Below are positions 21,891 through 34,110 of a stretch of 64,000 nt of DNA, in pieces. Origin of the DNA: Brachypodium distachyon (Eukaryota > Streptophyta > Magnoliopsida > Poales > Poaceae); NCBI RefSeq assembly GCF_000005505.3, contig NC_016134.3, positions 29,835,584 through 29,899,583 on the forward strand, written 5' to 3'. The notes under the pieces were generated by a model. It was not told the DNA's origin. It ran no database searches and was given only the letters and a program-made list of their open reading frames with translations. Numbering within the stretch: position 1 is the stretch's first letter; each line of letters begins with the position of its first letter. Made by a program: the position numbers and the translations under genes.

Positions 21891-24355
21891 ATGTGGGTAC
21901 TCCTCCTTCTTCTCCTTCTCAATCTTCTTTCCATTTCGTTGCTCGGTAGCTTCCGAATCTCGCTCCCCGCGATCCGTACTCGCGTGTCCGGTACGTGCGT
22001 AGCGTGGCTGCATTGCTCCTTTCCTTCCGATTGGAGCTGGAGAGAGCGAGCGAGCTACGGATGGCAGCCAGTATGCGCCTAGTCGGGGTATATGGCCTGG
22101 TTGGTTGGTTGGTCTCTAGCGGGTCACTGTTTGACAATTGTCACGAGCAAGCTTGCTCGGCGCCGGCGCGCCGCTGGCTGTAACTTGTAACTTAGACTGG
22201 GATTATCGCGGAGTTCACAGCTTAAACTTGCATGATATACCCCATCCGCAGTTTTATATGTGTATTATCTTATTATTTCTGTTGGTTAGAAATAATAACC
22301 ACATAGTTGGTTCAGTCTGTGGTATTTCTGTTGGTTAGAAGTACACGGTTGAGATAACCACATAGTTAGATGGACGATTTTCCCTACGTGTGAGAAGCTT
22401 GATATTTGCTTGTACTTCAAGAATCAGGAACTCGAGGCTCTTCTAATGTGTCGATATAGCTGTGCTGTCCATTCTGTTCCAATTGCATCAGCAAATGGCA
22501 ATGGATTTCTGCTAGTGTTTTGACTGTTAGTAGTAGGCTCTAAACTAGTGCACTGCAATTCACGCCCCAAATCTTCCTGGATGTTTCATCTCTGGGACCC
22601 CTTTCTCTTGTATAATCATCTGATGTAAGAGATGGTGTTGCAGGAACATCTAGGAGAAAATAATCAGACTAGAATGGAAGAATATACTGTTGTGAGCTCC
22701 CTGGCTATGAAACAAATTATGCCTCATCACCTCTTTATATGTATTATGTTATCGAGTGACACTTGCTTTAGATGTCTGGCATGTTGTTTCATCTTTGAGT
22801 TGTAGAAGTTAGGATGTTCCCACATTGCGAACTTGAGATTCTTTTCCCACCAGAAAGACCCATGTGTTGCATCCTAAAATGTGATGTTATGAAGCAGCCC
22901 ATCGTATTCGCTCAACTTTCATACTTTTCTATTCTTATTTTATCTCAGGGCAGATGAGGAACCTGTTGATCCGAAGAAGTACCTTGAGGAGCGATGCAAG
23001 CCACAATGTGTGAAGCCACTGTATGAGTATGAGGTGTGCACTTACTTTCTCTTGGCAGTAACACCGTCTAGGTTTGTCGGGTGGTTTGCATTTTAAATGT
23101 GCGAGTGCTGCTATTTCTTGTATGGAGGAATCGAGCAAGTGGAAATAACCCTCTTGTGTTGTATAATCGTGGTTGTGGAACTATTACTATATGATGCTGT
23201 TTACACTGTGCATGTTACTTTAGGAAACTGACCACATGGCCTGATGACCAGATTGGCCAGGGCATGTTGCCAATAAATCTACTTGATTAGGTGAAATGCT
23301 TATGCTTACTTACAATTTTTTGTCCGTCAAATCGTGGACAAACCCTTTGTCCATAGGAACATACGACTTTGGCTTTTTAAAAAATCCACCACCATATTTG
23401 CAACACTGCCTTGGGTTGCATTAGACTTATTCTTGGCAGTTCGTCTGCTAAGTAGTATTGCAGATGGTATTTTCATATTAAACTTAAACCTAATATTTTC
23501 TCCAGTCTAGTTCAAATATCAATGGTGGCATTCTTAGAGAAGCTGGGCAGATAGCTAAGTTTTATTACGTGTGATCTTGTCAACTGCTCAATTTCTGATC
23601 AAGTAATAGAATAATGGGTTGCTCTGAACATCAGTTTTTGATAAAATGTTCAATTCCTTCAATGAAAGTTTTATAATTAGCTTGTAGTTTCGCAAGAACT
23701 GTGAATGATTCATATAATTCTATGCAATGCTGTTTCCAACACACAACATTTGCGGTAACTGACAAGAATTCCTGTGGGTTGACCTGTCCAAACACCAGAA
23801 ATGCCCCAGTTGAATTGTAGCTAGAGGTACAACATGGTGACCCTCAGGGTACCCTTTGATCCTCCTTAGTTCAAACAAATGAACTAGTTTTTCAAAAAGT
23901 TGTGTGATTTTAAAATTTTAGTTCATTTGATTGAACTAAGGAGGGTCAAAGGGTACCCTGAGGGTCACACTTTTGCAGCCCTAATTATAGCTGACAATCA
24001 TGCACATCTTAATATTCTGTATATTGAATTTAATCTTTGTTTAGCAGGAAGCTCTTAGATGTTACTTCAATGGTTTTCCCATCCATTCTGTGTTGCGGTT
24101 GCTTGTCTAACCTGTGTGTTGGCTGCATGATTCACAGAGATGTGTCAAGAGAGTTGAGTCCGATGATACTGGGCACAAACACTGCACTGGGCAATATTTC
24201 GACTATTTGTCATGCATCGATAAATGTGTAAGTATTATTTTTAAGCTACAGATTGATATCGTAAAAAGAACAGGACTGCCAAGATAGAGAATTACAATAA
24301 TGTCTGGTATATGCATCCGCAGGTAGCACCAAAGCTCTTTGAGAAGCTCAAGTGA
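21891..24355 (+). CDS. QCR6: Mitochondrial cytochrome bc1 complex subunit 6 (hinge protein, QCR6)
   Basis: Four coding exons: 21891-21892 (only the bases AT), 22949-23033, 24138-24227 and 24323-24355, total 210 nt for 69 residues. The first intron cuts the start codon: AT/GTGGGT at the donor and CAG/G at the acceptor, after which the frame reads ADEEPVDPKKYLEERCKPQC. The product has the twin CX9C pattern of the family (Cys21-Cys31 and Cys45-Cys55, with outer Cys17 and Cys59) and ends VAPKLFEKLK. The hinge protein sits on the intermembrane-space side of complex III and supports electron transfer from cytochrome c1 to cytochrome c. The leader from about 21700 is pyrimidine-rich with a (CGT)n run. 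Intron 2 holds a hAT MITE. Residue 53 is Leu where I recall Trp in many plant homologues; this is a minor point from memory. Confidence 0.92.
23822..23983. mobile_element. hAT-type foldback MITE in QCR6 intron 2
   Basis: Termini TAGAGGTACAACA and (minus strand) TAGGGCTGCAAAA enclose a near-perfect inverted repeat (GTGACCCTCAGGGTACCC and inverse, then the tagttcatt arms) with a small loop. Flanking octamers are ATTGTAGC (23814-23821) and ATTATAGC (23984-23991), 7 of 8 identical, as expected for a hAT target duplication. Length 162 bp. Confidence 0.85.
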
Positions 24356-26287
24356 TGACTTGGTGCCACTGTCAACTGAGTGACCTGATCTTTGTCCAGA
24401 ACCTTGTGCACTTAAAATATTGGATGAGTCCAGAAACTGCTCTCTGATTGCGTCCCGGTTTTCCGTGAACTTGTAATAAGAGTCACTGTTTTTTACACTC
24501 CCCTTTTGCAAACATGGATTTCTGTGGACTAAGGGCCGATGGCAGCGGTAGTAATCTTATGTCTGTTGATTACCATTCTTGTATAAACCATTTTCTCTCT
24601 CCTTGAGAGTTGAGATCATGTCTGACACAACCGCATGGAGTTATATGTTGTCCTTTTGGCAATTTAAACTTTCAGAGAGCAATCAAGTTGGGGGATATAC
24701 ACTACATTTTTAGTTCTCTTATAGCCGTGGTCTATAAAGGCAGTATGCAGAGCTCAGGAAATTTCAGTCACTTTTTATGCCTCACGATTAAAGTGCAATT
24801 GTACAAAAAGAAATCGTAGTTACAGCAAATACAAAACAGAAAAAAGGGTGCAAACACAAAACAGAGCGCAAAAACTAAAAAACTGCAACTGTAACACACA
24901 CAAAATAAAATACTCCCTCCGTCCATATTAAGTGACTTTCTGTTACATGTATCTAAACGTTTTTTAGGCATAGATACATCCATATTTGGGCAAGGGGTAG
25001 AAAACTAAAAATTATCAAATGGCAAAAAAAAAAGTGAATGAAACTTCACAGAAGTTGTTTGAAACTTCATAAAAGTGACTGAAAATGGAAATAAAAATTG
25101 AATAAAACTTCACAAAAGTCACTAAAACACCATTGACCAAAATAGGCATTGACACTTTTAAATAATTCAGGTGCCTGTGTTTTAGCAATTCTCATAAAAT
25201 AACGGAATTCGCTGATACTTGCTTTTATGTGAAAAGTGCAATGTTTTGAACAAGAAAATCAATAGTCTCATCACACTATAATAAATTATCCAAAAGGGCG
25301 CAAACTTGAACAAGATCTATGCAAATTATGTCGAAGTACAAATTGCGCGTAATAATTTAGACACATCGAATAGAATTAACGCTCTATATTTATATAAAAA
25401 AGAAGGGAATAAGACACTGACACAAAACAAATGAAGACAACTGTAATTGTAGAGAAAAAAAAGAAGGAAAACGCAACCAAGAAGGAGAACAAGTCGTTGG
25501 AAAAATCAATAAAACAAAACAAAAAAGAAAGTTCCCCTGGAGCCAACGGCTTCTGGGTCTGGGGATCTCTTTTTTATCCCCTCTTTCCTTTCCTCCATGG
25601 ACTGGAGTTCACCTCCTCCAGTTCCGCCACGACTCCCCGTGGTCCACTAGGCCCCCCCTCCCCCGGCCGCTTCGATCCGCCGCGAGGCAACAGGGGTCCG
25701 GCTCCAATGCGGGCCCCCCTTCCGGTTCCTTGGGCTCGAGTCGGGATTCCAGGAGCGAGCGAGCTCTGAAGCTTTCTAGGGATTTTGCTAGGGTTCTTGT
25801 TCTTCTTCTTCCTCCGTCCAAGTTCGTCGAAATATTTTCTGTTTTGATTTTTTGTTGTTGTTGCGTTGCGTTGTTTTCCCACGACGAGATTGTTGTTTTT
25901 CTCTGCTCGTTGCGTGGGGAATCGGGGGTCGAAAAGAAAAAAAAGCTGCGTTTTTTTGTGCGCTTTCGAGGTGCCACTTTTGTGGTGCTGTTGTTTGGTT
26001 CTTGATGGGGGTTTAGTTTAGGGTTCTTGCTCCGTCTTGCGAGCCTTTCGATTTCATCGGATTTCCTGCCAATTTGATCTGGTAGCTTCACTCTTGCTCC
26101 GGCGAATCCCAACCGCAGTCCGCCCGGAATTCCTGAATTTTGCTGTTCCAGCTTGTTTGCCGGAGAGGCTCCAGAATCATAAACTAGATTCCAAGTTTTG
26201 GCAGTTTCCATCGGGTTTCTTGGCCTCCAGTAGCTCCAAATTTGACCAAAGCTGTTGCTTTTGGCGTCATCCCCAACTTACATAACT
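24356..26287. other. QCR6 3' flank and ATG13 5' leader
   Basis: A truncated Stowaway copy (CTCCCTCCGTCC and atacatccatatttgggc) lies at 24912-24990 without its second end. 25.0-25.5 kb is AT-rich with no gene seen. From about 25570 GC content rises and a 5' UTR-like stretch (ctagggttttgct-like words, TC tracts) leads to the ATG13 start. Confidence 0.45.
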
Positions 26288-29200
26288 ATGGCCGCCGCTG
26301 CCTCGGAGCCGCCCATGGTGGAGCAAGTGATCACTGAGTTCTTCGCCAAGAGCCTCCACATCATCCTGGAGTCACGCTCTCCATACGAATCATCACGCAG
26401 CTTCATGCGGCCCTCACCGCCGTCTTCGCCGCTGTCCGGCAGCCAGCCGCGTGACCGGTGGTTCAACCTTGCTCTCCGAGACTGCCCGGCCGCACTTGAG
26501 AACTTCGACCTGTGGCGACAGAGCAACCTTGAACCACTGGTTATTGACATTGTGATGCTGCACCGTGACAGTAGCAGCAGCAGCACCGCTGAGGGTGGCA
26601 AGATCATTGAGAGGTGGGTGATACAGTATGAAACCAGCAAATCTGGCATTGGTAGCAGTCATGGCAGTAAGAACAGGAAGTCTAGGAACAGCTCGTCTGA
26701 GGATCACAGCTTGTACAGGAGAGCATACAAGGGCTCAACACTGTTATTCCGGTCACTGCATCTGCTTGTTAGGCTCTTGCCAGCTTACAATCTCTTCAGG
26801 GATCTGAACTCATCTGGGAGAATCCGACCACTGAACCTGTCACACAAGATATCATCATTTGTCGAACCGTTCACCAGAGCAGAGGATGCAGGGATGAAGC
26901 ACTATGCATTTGTTCCAATTGAAACTCTGTTTGGCCACCTGAGCTTGTCAGTTTCTTATGCCCCTGTGTTGGAGGTGGTGGCAGCACCAGAGCCAACCAG
27001 GCCCATGCCAACAGAGCTTATACCGGATTACGTCGGGAGCCCCACAACAGACTTCCTGAGACAATTCAGTTCCTTGCCTTCAGATGGCATTGCACCTGCT
27101 TGTGCTGCAATGACCAGGCGTCACAGTTGGAGTATCGACCATGCAGCTAGATCATCAGGATCACCATCTCCTTCTTCAATGAATTCAGAACCCCGTGGAC
27201 GCCTACAGCCACATGTGCTTATGCATGATAATCCTCAAACAGCACGCCCACATCCAAATAGCACATTATCCCCTAGGAAGAAAAAAGGTACAGGATTTGA
27301 AGAATACTATCCGTCACCACCCTTGTCACCATCACCATCCCGTTCCCCTTCAGCTAGCTACCCAAAAAATCCTTTGTTCCGATATGAGAGTGCTCCTGTG
27401 GTTATTCCCACTGTGAGGGATGGCGGAGGTAGTGCGCTACCACCTTCTCCATCTTTGAAGGGTAAACACCAGCTGCCATCTCAAAGTTACAACCTGACAC
27501 TATCTCCTGACGGTAACTCAAATGTAGGGAAGGATTTGGTCAGGTTTGGTGAGTATGACAATAAGAAAAACTTGCAAAAGGTAATCATATAGTTCTTATT
27601 CGACCTTCATAAGCAATATGTAGCTTGCCAAAGCAACTCTAGTTTTATTATGAGGTTATTTTTTAGATGATCCCACCTGATTTTTTACTGATGATTTTTC
27701 TGGTTTTGTCCTTACTGTAGGTGCTATCTTCTGGTAAAGATGATTTGGGATATTTTCACGGACTGAAGTTCACTCGGACCTCAAGCAAACTTTTTATCAT
27801 GGATGAACTGGACGAGCGAGAGTTGGCATTTGTATGGGAAGATAGAGATACCATAATTGATCAACTTAACAGGTAATCTTGCTTAATATCCTATTTATTG
27901 CAAATGTATATGGTTTGTGACATCGTGCCACAGCTCAGTGTTAATACTATTGCTTGCTGAATAGCAAAGTGTATCTTATACTCCCTCCCATCGACTTTGT
28001 ACTAAATCCCCGACACTTATTATGGATCGGAGGGAGTACTAAAAAACATTCTGACAATTACAGGGCAGTCCTTTATTTTTGTTTAGTTGACTCAATTCTG
28101 TAGGTGTAGAATGCCGACGGTTATGTCAGTCAGGTCCCCAGGAAGGTAATCATATAATCTATAGTGAACCATCTTGTATTACAGGTCACCTTTGAAGCAT
28201 CAATTGTAGGACAAGTGCACAATCATCCTTTTCAAACTGCATGGTATAATGTTTCACAATCCTGACATCATGTAGGCAAACTGGACTATTTGCATCTTAC
28301 AAGCATTAAATCTATCAGTAGATATATAGCAACGGGAACTACCATATGTTAGCTTCATGAAGGGTAATGGATGTTTATCTAGAAAATAAACATATCAAGA
28401 GGAAAAAATGATTAGAAATCAAGGTACTATAGTTAGTTCAGGTGGCCTAGAAATGTTGCTTTTATAGTGGTAGGCCAACATCAGAGGGTAATACTATAAT
28501 ATTTCAATAGAAGTTAGTTCAGGTCTATCATTTTGTTTGTTGTAAATAGAAGTTGAAAATTAGTTTCATTGTTGCACGTGTAGTGTTTCATTGCTCATTT
28601 ACATAAGAGGGTCAGGCCTTGAAATGCTGCCTGTATTTATTTATTTTCATTGCTCATTCAGGGCAATACTATAACCAAGATTCAATTGAAGTTGCAAATT
28701 TTTTCAATGGTTGCTTTGGCATTTTCTTAGTGAGAAGGCACCATGTTTAGATGCTGAGTTACACATTTGCTTGTATTTATGTTTTAGAAGTCAAAACTTA
28801 GGACATCTTTGTCCTCATACTAGTTGGAAATATATTAGCAGATAGTTCATGTTTTCTGCAACATATTCTTTTCATGGTTCTTGTGATGGCCTGAACACAT
28901 CTTGTTCTCTCTAGTCTCTATTATCCGAATAAGCTTGCTGACCAGTTGCAGCATTTATAGTTCAGAACTGTCTACATCTTTAATTATCTGGGTTATTGTC
29001 TTTCTTCAATTAAACCATCCTCTGGTGCCTGGGCTGAATGTAGAATAGGACAATTCACCTTTGTAAAGGCTTAATTGTAATATTTTCAAATTTTATCCTC
29101 CTAGCTCTATTACTTCTCAATGTTCTCACTATTCCCTAAGTTCCTTATTTCCTATGTTAGCTTGAGTCTTTCACCACTCAGTGTTCAGTATGTTGTCATA

Positions 29201-30907
29201 GGTTTTGGACCTGGCTATTACTTTTGTTCTAGGCATATTATGTACATTGCACACATAGAAATATAAGTTACCATATGGCTAGCTTTCAACGTACAAACTC
29301 TAGATCAGAATCAAAGACATACCTTGTGTCTCGCTTTTTGTAATAATTGATAGAAGTGCAGTACGGGATTTTTCTTTTAGCTAACAGTCAGATGAATGGG
29401 TTGGGCTGTGAGGTGGAACTTGAACTACTTAACCTGGGAGGAGGGGGAGCCATTCAGAGATGGCAAGATGGATGATGTTATGCTTAGTAAGCAGTTGTTT
29501 ATAATTTGGTATGGATTATGTGAAATAATCTCTGGTATCTCATGTTGTTCTTAGCTGAAACCTAAACATGTAAGTCTCGGTACTTGACCTACACTAACCT
29601 ACGTTCAATATGTGCTTGATTTTGATATTACGTGTTGTGTATGTAGGATTGGTATTGTGGAATAAGGATACATACTTTTTTATGTAAGAAGGGTTGCATT
29701 CCGGCTCTACCAGGATTTACTAACCCAATAGGTCGACATTCAAAGTAGAAATATGTATGCCCTAAGTTTAGCCCTGTGAATACGAAAATATTAATTTTTA
29801 GGCAAGGAACATTAGAAGATTTGTATGTAAAAGTAAAGATCAATTAGGTAAAAAAAACCTCACTTGTTGCCTGCCTGTATCTTATTTGCAGACCAGTGGT
29901 TATACTAAATCGATATAAGCATAAATCTTGAAATGTTCATATGGCACATAGGAGCTACATATACATTTCTGGCTTGCCCGTTTGTAACTTCGCTGCAGCT
30001 TTATACTCTCAGTGTGATATTTTTTGTGAATCCCCTTATAATTCGTGAGTTGTTTTTTTATAAAAGTTAACCATTGAGTATTGTTGGCCAAAGTGTAGGT
30101 CGTGGGATAGTTTATCTAGAATGTGAAGTTACTCTTTGCGGATAATCACTCCCAATATTTCTGTTTGCTGTTATATTAGCTATGAACTTGCAGCAATTGT
30201 TGAGCTCTTTATCTCAGCAAGAATGTTCTAGGAGGTGAAGCCTTTTCCACAAGTCAGTCATAGTTGTTTACCTGTGAGGTGGTTGCGAACTTTAGATAGT
30301 AAGTGTTTTCATGTTAGCCTAATAATGCCGGGATAAGTTGATTACAGCGATAACCCCCTTCCAGCGACTATACATACATTATTGAAGATGGTCGATAAGA
30401 ACACAGTGGGAGCAGGCCCAAACAGTTTGGCGACTCCTTGCCTAGACATTGTGGATTTACTTTCTTTTCATATCCTTGGATATTCACCTATATTGATTCA
30501 TATAGGCTAAACACTCATAATTTTCCAGGGCTGGCATCTCGGACAGTGGGGGCCAAGGGACGAACCAGGACACTGGAGGCTCGATGACGAGGACTCCAGC
30601 AGCAGCCATCTGTGCTTTGCTGGGTATGCTGAAGACGGCTCAGGGCCTCGGGGAAAGCCGTCCGTCGATCGCAGCTCCTCCTCCCCCAGTTCCTCAAGAA
30701 TCTTCTTCGGTCCAGAGGGTCATGACCGAGGAACGCTGCGACACCACTGCTGCACCGAACTCTGCTCTCCTGCGAGCAAGGACGGCAGCGGACGCGCTGG
30801 AGGAGCTGAAGAAATTCAAGGAGATAAAGGAATCGATACTCGGTCGCGCCAAGGCCTCGCCCCGGGATGCCATGGAGGGGCAGAAACCCGCGGATCGAGA
30901 TCCTTAG
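26288..30907 (+). CDS. ATG13: Autophagy-related protein 13 (ATG13)
   Basis: Three coding exons: 26288-27580, 27721-27872 and 30529-30907, all GT-AG, joining in frame to 607 residues. The N-terminal ATG13/HORMA domain covers about 10-255 (VEQVITEFFAKSLHIILESR, RDRWFNLALRD, PLVIDIVMLH, ERWVIQYE, YRRAYKGSTLLFRSLHLLVR, HYAFVPIETLFGHLSLSVSY). The rest is a long Ser/Pro-rich disordered region, then DELDERELAFVWEDRD near the end of exon 2 and a charged C-terminus (ALEELKKFKEIKESILGRAK). ATG13 is the regulatory partner of ATG1 kinase in starvation-induced autophagy; phosphorylation of its disordered part under TOR control is known for the family. I chose the ATG at 26288 over an in-frame one at 26255 because MAAAASEPPMVEQVI starts like known members. 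The last intron is 2.66 kb and contains repeat sequence. Confidence 0.92.
27981..28036. mobile_element. Very short Stowaway-like MITE in the ATG13 intron
   Basis: 56 bp between CTCCCTCC and GGAGGGAG, flanked by TA on both sides (27979-27980, 28037-28038). The interior is too short for a full family member, so this is probably an internal deletion derivative. Confidence 0.6.
29817..30100. repeat. Diverged third copy of the 50.0/56.0 kb repeat, in the ATG13 intron
   Basis: Shares cttatttgcagaccag, actaaatcgatataagcat, catatggcacatag, atacatttctggcttgccc and cgctgcagctttata, in the same order, with the copies at 50039-50545 and 56037-56587. No termini identified. Confidence 0.75.
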
Positions 30908-31496
30908 CCGTACCGTACAGTAAGACGACGAAAGGGAAGAAGACTCTGTGTACATATGTAGTACTCCTACAAGCTAGCTGACAATCCCCTCCCATGCCTT
31001 TGTAGCTGGTAGCTACTGGCATGTGGCCAAAATCTATATGTATAATAACCTAATGACATATATATAAAACATATATATGTGAAATACCCATCCATCCATC
31101 CAGCTGCTCTTGAGATGAGGACCCATTCATATGGGGTTCTGTGTAAAGTTTGAAAACCGAAATGCTTAGCTGCTCAATCAAAGTTGTCCATCCATCCATT
31201 TTGCTGATGGATGTTAATTTTGCCTGTATGAAGTTTGAATGTTCCATTCTGAATTTCTGATAATGTGGTCTGTTAATGCAAGAAGGTAGAGGACTACGCA
31301 GACGCAGTTTTGCCTTGGGAAAACCCAGGAGGTCTCTTTCTTGCTGGACAGGACAAGGACAGGTATCAAACTTACTCTCGCTGCCAGCCCGGTCCCACAT
31401 GGTAGACGCTCCCAAGCAAGAAGCTGGTTGAACCGAACCAGGTTCCGTCCCCAAACCATTCATTCCCGGCACAATCTCCCAGCACAGCAGCGGCCA
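30908..31496. other. ATG13 3' UTR and downstream spacer
   Basis: AT-rich, with short ccatccatcc runs at about 31090 and 31190. No further gene seen. Confidence 0.4.
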
Positions 31497-31745
31497 TGGC
31501 GCCAGCGCTGGCGGACGACCTCCTCCTCCTCTGCAAGCCCTGGCGCCGCCTCCTCTCCGGCGCGGCGCCTGCTTCCGCCGCCGCTATCGCGAGTTCCACT
31601 TCCACGGGGCTCCGCCGCTGCTGGGGCACCTCCACGCGCTGAGAACCGGTGAGCCCTATTCTTCGTCCCGCTTCGTCTCCACCACTCCCTCTCTCCGCCA
31701 CCTCCCCTGCTGGCTCGTGCTCCCTGTTCAGAACAAGTCCTAATT
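31497..31745 (+). pseudogene. F-box protein gene relic
   Basis: An ATG at 31497 opens MAPALADDLLLLCKPWRRLLSGAAP, which resembles a grass F-box with most of the box deleted (the VCKPWRRLLS end remains). The frame then shifts by one base, after which the expected continuation FRRRYREFHFHGAPPLLGHL and RFVSTTPSLRHLP can be read to about 31690. Such a sequence order (F-box, then FRRR-FHE-, PPLLG-, FV-T) is typical of large grass F-box subfamilies. With a deletion, a frameshift and no C-terminal domain, this is a dead fragment. Two diverged exon-like copies follow (see next entry). Confidence 0.5.
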
Positions 31746-31769
31746 CCTTTTAGTTAGCTGTTGCCTATT

Positions 31770-32570
31770 GGAGCTGTGGACAATGAGAAACAAATGTCAA
31801 CTGAACTGAGGGCTAACTGAATTATCACACAGCTGATGTTATTTCTTCAAATTTTGGCACTTCTGCAGCAATCCAAGTGGCCTCTGCAGGTGAGGGGCCA
31901 GGAGACTGCGCTTCAAGTGCTTGATAAACTCAATCTGCTTGTGGTCTTCAGAATCATGCAGGAAGCAGGTTGGAGAGATGGGATTTGTCAGATCGTGTGG
32001 TGGGACAACTCTTTTAGGGTCTGTTTTGGTTATCTTGTGGTGGGACAACTCTTTAGGATCCCTGAAATTTTGTGGTGGGGATTATGCTTTTCTTGCGTGA
32101 ACAGTGCGAATCAACCAAGTTTGTGAACCTGCAGAGTTAGGGGCCTCATCATCTGGCAGTGACAACTGACAAGGCCTTTTGTTTTAGATTAGTACTAGGT
32201 GGTAACACAATTCTTTCAATGTGGAAATGCCATCAAGAAGGTTAGGCCAGTTAGGTGGTTTGTTATGCAAGATTGTAATTGTAACTTGCAAGGTATTCGA
32301 ACTGGGCATCCAATCGTGATCCTCTGTTCCTAAAAGAAAGGATGGAAAATGATATCTGTGTGAAAGAGGTATTTGGGTTAGGGGCTATTTGTTGGCCCTT
32401 GTGGTTGTTGAGAAACAAATGCCCACCGAGAGAAAATTGGACCACCACCAGCTGATGTATTTTCATTTACTTTTTTTTTTGCGTTTTTGCAGCAACTGAA
32501 GAGGCTTCTACAGGCGACGGACCAACAGATTGATGGTGCTTGAAGTGCATGACAAACTCAAAAAATGTGT
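31770..32570 (+). repeat. Diverged direct duplication downstream of the F-box relic
   Basis: The block at about 31770-31950 recurs at about 32405-32570: gagaaacaaatg, agctgatgt, ttttgcagcaa or ttctgcagcaa, gaggcttctacagg or tggcctctgcagg, gcttcaagtgcttgataaac or gcttgaagtgcatgacaaac. Both copies have a polypyrimidine-CAG before the conserved part, as if an exon with its acceptor had been duplicated. No protein family recognised. Confidence 0.5.
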
Positions 32571-33160
32571 GTTCAAGGGACGGTGCTTCGAGGATAAGCT
32601 TGTGCCCATGTAGAAATCAACATAAATCAGGTTCATTATTCATATCTCCTGGTTGCAGTTTGCTTAATATTCTTCGTTACCAAAATGTCTGGACTTGGTC
32701 CTCTTTGACGTGCTCAAGGCACGTCAGAACTGCGTTGGAGGCCAATCTTGACAGTTTCTTTTGCATCCGACGCACAGACAATTAAGGCTTTGACTAGGTA
32801 TCAGGCGACTGAGATTAAGAAAATCTCAGTCGATGCGTGGCCTGTCCATCAGCTCTGGACGGAAAACAACATTTGTATATGCATGAGATTGAATACATAC
32901 GCGAGCCATCATGTGCATGCAGGACAATTGAATACATACGGATGTTAAGATAACCTGCCGTAGGAGTTGTAGATAAGCAACAGTAGATATTGTCTTGTAT
33001 AACAAGGAAAACGAGCCTAACAACTTCTGTTGTAATCTTACGTTAGCGATCCGATCTGTGGACGCAACGACCTGAATATCTCTGCTATAAATAGAACCGA
33101 TCGGCATCAGTTGATGCACGGCGAAACACATCTACTCTCGTGAGTTTTCACAACGGAAAA
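32571..33160. other. Unassigned spacer with a TATA-like word
   Basis: No gene. A ctataaatag at about 33083 could be a promoter or an LTR remnant; nothing coding follows it. Confidence 0.3.
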
Positions 33161-33164
33161 CAAT

Positions 33165-33570
33165 CCATGCCTATAATTTTGCAGATACAATTTCACGTGC
33201 AATTTTTAAATTTGCGCACAAAATTTCACGTGCAATTTTTAAATTGCACATAAGATTTCGCTTGCAATTTTTAAAACTACACCAAAAATTTCAGGTGCAA
33301 TTTTTAAAATTTGATAGTTATTCTTTGGGAGTGGTTGCGACTCAGTCGACTGAGCAACACAATTTCTTAGTCAACGTACGCACTCCAATCTCTTTCAATT
33401 GCACACAAAATTTCACGTGCAATTTTAGCCGTCCGAAGCTGCAATATCCAATTGTACATTTCAAAATCCAAATTTTACACACAAAAAACGTGTGCAATTT
33501 TAGCCGTCCGAAGGTGCGATATTCAATTATACATTTCAAAATCCAAATTCGCACACAAGCATTAAAAACG
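33165..33570. repeat. AT-rich short direct repeats
   Basis: The phrase atttcacgtgcaattttta (with variants) recurs about every 40 bp at 33190-33310. A second unit of about 75-80 bp (gcaattttagccgtccgaag ... catttcaaaatccaaatt) occurs twice at about 33418-33475 and 33494-33550. Non-coding. Confidence 0.7.
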
Positions 33571-33815
33571 CTTGTAATTACAACCTAGAGATTAATCAAA
33601 ATTCAACCAAAAAATTGCACTCGCACCCAAAAAACAAAAATAGCAAATATCAAACCGTTGCATACATGGGACTAGACGAAAAACTCGAAAAACCACGAAA
33701 AGAAACAAAGGGGTTCGAAACCACCCCTGCTCCGATGACTTAAAACACAAAAATCAAACAGTCCAACAGCCTGGGGAAAACGATCCCATCTAGCACGCGC
33801 CCAAATATATATGTA

Positions 33816-34110
33816 CTTCCTCCGGTCAGAATTACTTGTCGTTGATTTAATACAACTTTGCACTAAATCTGAGACAAGTAATTCCGGCAGGAAGGAGTTA
33901 TACCTGGGCAAACCCTGGGCCAGGCCGGGTTTCGGGCCAGGCTTCATAAAGCCCGACGGGAGAATCTCAAGCCCAAGCCCGGCCTGGCCCAAAACACGAA
34001 AAAAGGCCATTTCAGCATTAAAATAATTATTTTTGAAATAAATAAATGATTTTTGATACCTCACGCTTCGGGCCGGGCCGGGCCACCCATGCCCAGATAT
34101 AGAAGGAGTA
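33816..34110. mobile_element. Stowaway-like MITE interrupted by a hAT MITE
   Basis: The left terminus CTTCCTCCGGTCAGAATTAC at 33816 (preceded by TA) pairs with gtaattccggcaggaag near 33880-33894. The right terminus is split at GAAGGAGT by the element at 33899-34101 and resumes after it, finishing GAAGGAG with TA at 34109-34110. Confidence 0.7.
33899..34101. mobile_element. hAT-type MITE with perfect 8-bp target duplication
   Basis: Termini TATACCTGGGCA and (minus strand) TATATCTGGGCA bound 203 bp. The octamer GAAGGAGT is repeated exactly on both sides (33891-33898 and 34102-34109). The interior has inverted GC-rich blocks (gggccaggccggg against cgggccgggcc). Confidence 0.85.
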
